Positions 57,701-64,000 of a stretch of 64,000 bases of DNA are shown piece after piece. Numbering within the stretch: position 1 is the first letter of the stretch; the number at the start of each line of letters is the position of its first letter. The position numbers and the translations under genes are program-made. Under the pieces are notes generated by a model. That model ran no database searches and was not told the DNA's origin. It worked only from the letters and a program-made list of their open reading frames with translations. This stretch comes from Trichoplax sp. H2 (Eukaryota > Placozoa > Uniplacotomia > Trichoplacea), in NCBI GenBank assembly GCA_003344405.1, contig NOWV01000264.1, positions 1 to 64,000 of the forward strand, written 5' to 3'.

Positions 57701-60700
57701 CAGTGATTGCCTTTATAGTCTGTAGTTGAACAATTGCATCGATACCCAGTTGATTCTACTACACATTGCCCACCGTTTTGGCAAGGTTCTGATTCACAAA
57801 TATCATAACTTTGCTGACATACCTCTCCAGTATAATTTGGAGGGCAATGGCAATAGTAGCTTCCAAACGAGTTGACACATGTACCGCCATTTTGACAAGG
57901 TTTAATGTTAGTATTGGGAAGGTGAATTTGGGTACATTCATTAACGTCGGATTGGCATTCTTGGCCTGTAAAATTGCTTAAGCATTGGCATTGATAACCT
58001 CCAAGTACATTAATACATTCACCATCGTTCTGACATGGAAAACTGCGGCATTCATCAATATCAGTTTGGCAATGAACGCCTGTGACATGAGAAGGACATT
58101 GGCAATAATAACTAGCAATTTGGTCAATGCAAGTTCCACCATATTGACATGGTTGACTAAGACATTCGTTAATCTGTGTTTGGCAATTTTGACCAGTATA
58201 CCCTGCTTGGCATTGACATTGATAACCAGCTACCTTATCGATACAGGTAGAATTTTGATAGCATGGCCCACTATTACATTCATCTATTTCACTTTCACAA
58301 TGTCGACCTGTATATCCATCAGTACAGTGACAGGAATAGCCTCCCATGATTTCTTGGCAAGAACCTTGATTCTTACAAGGCTTGCTGTCACATTCGCGTA
58401 CATCTACCAAAATAAATCAATAATTTTTATGCTGCCTAAACACATATAGTATCGAAATGAGGTTTATCGATTTTTGAAATCAATTTCAATATTCTCACTA
58501 TTATTATAGCTACCTCGTTGACAGTTTTTTCCGGTGAAACCTGGTCGACAATTGCATTTATATCGATTTGCTCTGGTATTAATACATGTTCCATCACTCA
58601 AACATGGATGACTACGGCAGGAATTTAAATCTATGATATACAAAAAGAAATAGGATTATCCGGAAGGCGCCCCGCCCCAATAGAAAATATATTAATAATC
58701 TAAAATTAGGTTAATGCGATATGCAAATGGAAACTTTATATTGAATTTTAAAGCAGGAAGCTAAAATCTTTCGACATTCATTTCCCTGTTTTGCCATCAC
58801 TAAATATATTAATTACCATCTTCGCAAAGCTTGCCGGTATAAAATGGCGGGCATTGACAAGTGAAGCCATTTATTTTATCGATACAGGTTGCATTCGGAT
58901 GAACACAAGGCTTCGCCGTACATTCATTAATATCTAGATCAGATTGAGATATTAAACGTACACACGCTTTCAGAACTGTAATAATGCCAATTAAATCAAT
59001 TAGCAAAAAGTAAAATATATCTAGAACAAATGAAGAAAATCCACAGTATATGCAAATACTTAGCAAATCTAGCTGAGCTAAGACTCAGTAAAATAATAAA
59101 TGATAATGATAAATTATCATTCGAAAATTTCAAATAAAGATCCATGCAATTCGACAATATCGGAAGATGGAATAAATGGAAAATATCATTCTGCGTAGCT
59201 GCTACCGTATCCCAAAAAATTGCCAATGTTATGTTGTACCTGTTTGACAAATTTTCCCAGTATAACCCGGTTGACAATGGCATTGATAGCTATCAGGTTG
59301 AACGTTGCTACAATTTGCCTTGTTCAAGCATGGTCCACTTCTACATCGATTTGTATCTAAATTGTATGCAAAGTAGACATTATACTTTAAAAGTTAAAGT
59401 TAAATGCTATGTCAATATTGTAGATGTTACTATTCACAAAAATCTATTCGTAGCAGTTCCCTTTATGCAATTTATAATAATTCATGTTGCAATTCTAAGT
59501 AAACTGCTGATAATTTGCAAGCTATAAACGTATTCTTTCATGATGGTAAAGTTAATATCTAGACTCCATGATATTAATGTAACTACTTCAAATAAAACAG
59601 TTTTCACTCTTTAAAAGTGTTTAAATTAGAGTATTAAAAGAAAGTACTCTGTTAATAATTTTAATAGCTACGCTAATTAATCGTTGACTAATTATCTTCT
59701 CAACAACCAGATATTGGCCGTTACAATTGAAAAAACAATCGACTTAATATCCCTTAGATTAGTGATTAAAATACCATATTCGCAATTGGAACCACCGTAA
59801 AATTTCTTGCAGTGACAATCATCCCCTTTAATGCAATACCCATTTTCTTCAACCATATATTCAGAATATCAGTATAAAAATTTTATTCTTACAAAGTCAA
59901 TATTTTTAGTAATGATCATTCAATTAAAAACTATGCCTGACTCATGCCGTATTGATTAAGCAATTTCAATATCAGAATCTGAAATATTGGGTAACCAATT
60001 GATATACCTGAGCAGTTAGCAGATTTTATGCATGTATTGCATATATAGCCCGTCCAGCCACTTTGACATCTAAATAACAATCATCAAAGGTAAATTTTTA
60101 TAACTTTAAATTAATAACCATAATTATAATTAATGCCATCATCATTTATGCTACTCATGCAATTAAATATAAATTATAATATTTAAGCCATTTTTAGTAT
60201 AAGATATCGCCATAGTTTTAAGCCTTACACGCATGTGAAAGGAGCATTCATACAGTGGCCATGATCTAAGTTGCATCCTTCTCTACATAAAGCTTCCGCA
60301 GAAGTAAAGCCATTATTGATAGGAATACATAGCATACCAAATCTACTCTTCAATTCAATTTTATTTATTCGATAAATCATTGATTATTTATTTTAAAGGC
60401 AGTGATAAGAATTCCTATTTTACTTTATAATAACTTTGATGGTAACTAATATTTCAATTAAGTAACTGTGTAGTAATATTAACTTGAAATATCCAGCTAA
60501 TTGTAATGGCTATAGGAATCTTGATTAATATCGCAGCAATAGACTATGTTTGGAGTATAGAGCTTATTAAAAATCAAGTTATTGTAGTCTATATTGCAAA
60601 GGGCATTGATATTTTTATTATTAGCCAAATGTTCATTTTCAGTACTATATTTAGTGCAAAGAGCTTATTAAAATCAAGTAATGATGAAACTGTAAGAATT

Positions 60701-63700
60701 TGAACATTCTCACGATCAGCCATACAGAAATTTACTTAAATAGTTAAATTACTACCTGTCACATTAGAAATACAGTCATATGACCACACTTATGATCACA
60801 GTACTGTAACTTATAAATTTCTCGCTCGTTTAGCTGACAGACTAGGCGATGGTTTATTATATATTGAACATGTCCAAAACATCCAATTAACATTATTTCA
60901 ACAATGCTTACAGATCTGGCAGTGCCGCCCGGTATAATTGCTTGGACACTGGCATGAATAACAGTCATCTCCGCAATTAGTACAACTGCTGTAATAAGGA
61001 CATGGACTTGAACGACAAGAATTTCGATCTAAAATAGAATTATATCAATGCATAAAATAATATTACAGGATCAAAAATGCATTATTTCATCACCTTTCTC
61101 ACACAGTCTGCCAGCCCAGTCTGCAGGACATCTACATGTAAAATTATTAACGCCATCAATGCAGGTCGCTATTATGTGACGACAGGGATTAGAGGCGCAT
61201 TCATCAATATCTGTAAGATAATTATGCAAGAAAGTCAATGGCAAAGAGCTAATAAAATATTTTGCCAGCTAATTACCTTAGCAATAAAATTGCTTCAGGT
61301 AAACATATTACCACAATTTCCTGCTATAAACCAGCGAAGCTATAGGTCTAACTATGATTTTAGCGAGCTGTTGTGCTATTAAAATTATACTATTAGGACT
61401 GTAAACAATATCAAAATCATGCAAAAGAGTCATTCGCAATGAACTAATAAAATTGCTTGCCAGCTAATTATCTTAGCAATAGAACTACTTTCGACGAAAT
61501 CAGGATCTAACTATGATTTTAGCGAGGAACTGCAAGTATTAAAATTACGCTATCAAAAGTGTAAATGATATAATAATTATATATAATTGGTTGAATTAAA
61601 TTCTGTAAATATCAACTACAGAAGCTAGCAATAAGGAAAGTATTTGTAATTTCTTTATTGCAGAGATAGAGTAGCACTGCATGCAAGACCTTCAAATGTC
61701 CCGAAACTTATAACCGATACTATTTTCTATCGATATTACATATTATGGTGACAAATTTATAAATTTGCAACTTTAATTTTACTATTGCTTATGCAGGCAT
61801 GTCATGAATAGACTACATATAGGTTAGCGTTTTGAATCAAATCTATTTCCAAAATGGTATCAAATTTCCTTTTTAAACCTCTTCAATATCCCAACCGTAA
61901 ATCATAAAGATTGTTTCAGCAAATCAATTGCAGGATAAGAGAAACATTATTGCCGAATACTAACTTATTTGGCAATTTTTTCCTGTGTAGCCGGGAAGAC
62001 ATTGACATCGGTAATTATTCAGTCCGCTGTTAATACATTTTGCCCCATTACGGCATGGTGAAATGCGGCAGAGATTTAAATCTATAGTAATTATCAGTAA
62101 GCGATAATGGAATTGCATTGCACACGGTAGTATTGTAAAATCTTTGAAACGCAATGAAATAAAATTGGCAAGGCTTAAATATAGAATACGATCATTTCTT
62201 ACCGTATTGACAATTTTTGCCGGTAAAGTTTGCTGGACAAACACATTTATATCCACGATCAGCGGTTGGAATACAGGTTGCATCGGCCTGTTGACATGGA
62301 TTAGAAGTACAGGCGGTAATAACTACATATGCATATAAAATAGGAGATGGTTAGAAAAAGTCAAAGCAGTAACCCAATGAAAGAAAAGATTGCAATCTGC
62401 ATTAGAGATGAATATTACGGGTTTCACAAATTCTTCCAGTTCGATTCTGAGGGCATTGACATCGATAAGTATGAGCTCTGATTGCAAAACATGTAGATTT
62501 CCCTTGACAAGGACTTGGACGACAGGGATTATTATCTACAATAATAAGAGGTATTTAATATCTCATCTTTGCATCAAATTATAGCAGCCATATTTCTGAA
62601 GATAGCATAGATAAACCCAGCATTACTGCATGATACGGTTTTTCATTAATTTTCCAGTGAACTTGATGTCAATAATAATCTGCAGTTAAATAGCCTTATC
62701 GCGATGTTATCTGATTGTATTACAGCTAATTAATATAATTGAGACATAAAATATCGTCAGGTATTTAACTCAAAAGCATTCTACCATCAATAGATTCGAC
62801 TAGCGCTGATGTTTATTACTAAACTACCCGTCTATTAATAAGTAATACCTGTTAATAGCTATTTTAGCCGTAGGTTAAGTTTTACGTGTATTATAGCGCA
62901 CCAGCTAATATTCGTGTGTAGCCACAAAATTATTGCTATTAATATAAATAAACCGATCCGTCTATTATTATTATTTCTATTTGCATTTATCGATCGATGA
63001 TAGCGCGTAAAATTTGACTAAAGAGATGGAAAGATTCTAGATGATGAATGGATCGGTGTTTGTAGTCATAAAATTATTACCATAAATGTGAATGAACGGA
63101 TCCATCTACTATTAACTTTCTATTTGTATTTATCGAGCGAAAATAGCGCTTAAAAATTTTATTAGTGAGATAAAAAGATACTAGATCATAAATCGATCGG
63201 TGCTTGCAGTCATAGAATTATTACTATGAATGCAAACCAGACGACCTGTCTATTATCAACTTTCTATTTACATTTATTGAGCGAAAATAAATGTATAATG
63301 TGTGATGTGTAATAATTACTATAAATGTAAATATATCGGCACGTATATTATTAACTTTCTACTTGCATTTATCGAGCGAGAATAACAGGTCAAAAATTTT
63401 TATTAGTGAGATGAGAAAATACTAGCTCATAAGTGGATCGTGACATTTCACCGCAATGATCACTAGTATAAATGATAAACTGTTGTAGAGAAATATTGAA
63501 GTCACTGGTTTATTTCTAAATTCACTTTGCAATCTTATCCTACGTAAGGAACGGTAACGTTTAATATATGATTTATTTTAAACTAACCCTAATATAATGT
63601 ATTATAAGCCTGTTAATATCAGTTTATTTAATCAGGTTATTGAAGATAAGAACAAAAAAGAAATCTATTTAAAGGTAGTAATAGTTTAATAAGATCTTTA

Positions 63701-63880
63701 ACTTGTTTCTATATTAATGTGATATAGCTCGAATGTAAATTATCTTCGATAGGTGTACCTTACCAACTTCACAGAATGTTCCAGTCCAATCCCATGGGCA
63801 CTTACACGTATAGCCATTTATACCATCGATGCACGTTGAGTAAGCATGGAGGCAGGGGTTGGAAGCGCATTCATCTATAC
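54495..63880 (-). CDS. Gene E: Jagged-like ligand, 3' part (5' end off the right edge)
   Basis: Nineteen coding exons sum to 3167 nt (about 1055 residues). From N to C: at least six alternating EGFs, an EGF1-EGF2-type pair, three EGFs, a six-EGF exon, a three-EGF exon, vWC, Jagged juxtamembrane region, membrane helix, 54-residue tail. All junctions are frame-compatible GT-AG. The first visible exon (63764-63880) has a good acceptor, so signal peptide and MNNL are expected beyond position 64000. It converges on gene C. The middle-to-C-terminal layout matches gene C closely but with far fewer calcium-binding EGFs, so C and E look like the closest pair of paralogs. Confidence 0.85.
54858..55201. 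repeat. Two ~60 bp direct repeats in the last intron of gene E
   Basis: TTTTATCCTTTCCAAGAxAT is found at 54858 and again at 55143, each followed by a similar AAATAAACxAxAATTTAT tail, in the intron between the juxtamembrane and membrane exons. The 61-codon frame between them has no recognisable features. Confidence 0.7.
55431..56480 (-). CDS. Gene E vWC and Jagged-type juxtamembrane region
   Basis: Exons 56371-56480 (v[14 protein letters not shown]), 56010-56240 (VWCGSVSC, then CPNGHTC, CLAPPC, KCLSKA), 55677-55814 (138 nt; [15 protein letters not shown], counterpart of the Jagged ICSELRNL segment) and 55431-55572 (142 nt, hydrophobic/helical). Exon order, phases and the 138-nt size agree with genes B and C; sequence identity is lower here than in the vWC. 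Confidence 0.83.
57083..57427 (-). CDS. Gene E three-EGF exon before vWC
   Basis: 345 nt, phase 1-1: [24 protein letters not shown] and [10 protein letters not shown] repeats. The third has an insertion [10 protein letters not shown]. The first begins without the DIN(E) start and has an unusual first loop (CTATTC). Confidence 0.85.
57693..58403 (-). CDS. Gene E six-EGF exon
   Basis: 711 nt, phase 1-1, with six EGFs starting DVREC, SEIDEC, TQINEC, TDIDEC, SDVNEC and YDICES. The fifth has an enlarged first loop ([14 protein letters not shown], twelve residues between Cys1 and Cys2 instead of four). The sixth ends [10 protein letters not shown], a longer last loop. Parallels the multi-EGF exons of gene C. 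Confidence 0.87.
58514..59356 (-). CDS. Gene E EGFs after the pair (three single exons)
   Basis: Exons 59240-59356 ([10 protein letters not shown], type A), 58817-58933 ([10 protein letters not shown], type B), 58514-58630 ([10 protein letters not shown], type A). Phase 1-1. Equivalent in position to gene C EGF 15-17. Confidence 0.85.
59775..60292 (-). CDS. Gene E pair resembling Jagged/Delta EGF1-EGF2
   Basis: Three exons of 64, 62 and 72 nt: 60229-60292, 60008-60069, 59775-59846, identical in length and phase to the gene C trio. Residues [14 protein letters not shown]...[35 protein letters not shown]. First loops are short (CREGC), as in the EGFs directly following DSL in Notch ligands. 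The acceptors TTGAAG and GCGGAAG have weak pyrimidine tracts, but frame and protein match force the choice. Confidence 0.8.
60912..63880 (-). CDS. Gene E N-terminal visible EGFs (six single exons)
   Basis: Exons, N to C: 63764-63880 ([15 protein letters not shown]), 62419-62535 ([10 protein letters not shown]), 62203-62322 (ITACTSNPC), 61965-62081 ([10 protein letters not shown]), 61094-61210 ([15 protein letters not shown]), 60912-61028 ([10 protein letters not shown]). Order B-A-B-A-B-A. The last one has two extra cysteines ([15 protein letters not shown]), eight in total, and lies immediately before the EGF1-EGF2-type pair. Confidence 0.83.
61217..61570. repeat. Intronic tandem duplication, two ~190 bp units (gene E)
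   Basis: Copies share GAGCTAATAAAAT/GAACTAATAAAAT, TTGCCAGCTAATTAxCTTAGCAATA, TCTAACTATGATTTTAGCGAG and ATTAAAATTA. In the intron between EGFs at 61094 and 61965. Confidence 0.85.
62885..63465. repeat. Intronic tandem repeat, four ~140 bp units (gene E)
   Basis: Four diverged copies, each with AAATTATTACTATxAATG, a TCTATTATTAACTTTCTATTTGCATTTATCGAGCGA-type core (cut here for length) and, in three copies, GAGATxxxAAGATxCTAG. They fill much of the 1.2 kb intron between the two rightmost visible EGF exons. Confidence 0.8.
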
Positions 63881-64000
63881 CTTGAATTGAAAAATTGAAA
63901 GGCAAATGATTTTATAAATGAACTTCGTATAATGAGATTCAGAAACTATCACTATTCATCAATATTCGCATTAATAAAATAATGTTTATAGCAATAATGA

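Noticed and set aside
59144-59527. 127-codon open frame on the plus strand
   Set aside because: It runs antisense over the gene E EGF exon 59240-59356, whose six cysteines and splice sites are convincing; the plus-strand frame has no recognisable features.

Overview
This window is AT-rich animal nuclear DNA carrying GT-AG spliceosomal introns. I see four paralogous multi-exon genes, each built like a Jagged/Serrate-type Notch ligand. The recognisable parts are a signal peptide, an MNNL (Notch-ligand N-terminal) domain, a truncated DSL-like segment, a long array of EGF repeats, a von Willebrand C (vWC) domain with the Jagged juxtamembrane cysteine-rich region, one transmembrane helix and a cytoplasmic tail. 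This architecture is known only from metazoans. The compact genes, the AT bias and the lack of recognisable transposon coding regions suggest an early-branching invertebrate (a placozoan or sponge would fit), but the species is a guess. All models were built by hand from exon boundaries, intron phase and cysteine spacing. The exon lengths of genes B and C each sum to a multiple of three.

Layout. Gene A is on the minus strand (start at 9246, running off the left edge) with signal peptide, MNNL, half-DSL and at least 22 one-exon EGF repeats. A 7.45 kb gene-free interval (9247-16700) follows, holding one copy of a dispersed ~450 bp repeat and a 7-copy ~120 bp tandem repeat. Gene B (+, 16701-28120) is complete: 23 coding exons, predicted 1091 aa, 15 EGF repeats. 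After 3.3 kb without a gene comes gene C (+, 31433-52581), complete: predicted 2994 aa with 62 EGF repeats by my count. A 1.9 kb convergent spacer separates it from gene E (minus, stop at 54495, running off the right edge), with at least 20 EGF repeats, vWC/juxtamembrane region, transmembrane helix and short tail. A and B are divergent, B and C are in tandem, C and E converge. (The letter D is not used.)

Shared logic. Intron positions and phases are conserved between paralogs: signal exon ending in phase 0, MNNL exon ending in phase 0, half-DSL exon ending in phase 1, phase 1-1 EGF exons, a 138-nt juxtamembrane exon in B, C and E, and a 64/62/72-nt exon trio in C and E. EGF exons largely alternate between a non-calcium type (A: DLNSCRSxPC...) and a calcium-binding-like, often Trp-containing type (B: DINECxSNPC...DWTGxxC). 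The A/B pair resembles EGF3-EGF4 of bilaterian Jagged. In C and E the pair equivalent to Jagged EGF1-EGF2 (CRxGC..., normally directly after DSL) is internal, preceded by 12 or more EGF repeats. In A, B and C the DSL module ends after its second cysteine. If the models hold, this is a cluster of Jagged-like surface proteins that keep MNNL and the membrane-proximal region but lack the usual Notch-contacting DSL core. Receptor binding is therefore an open question.

Non-coding DNA. Introns are rich in short local tandem duplications (units ~70-200 bp, 2-4 copies). Two of these copied splice sites together with coding sequence. I found no rRNA, tRNA, CRISPR array or recognisable transposase.
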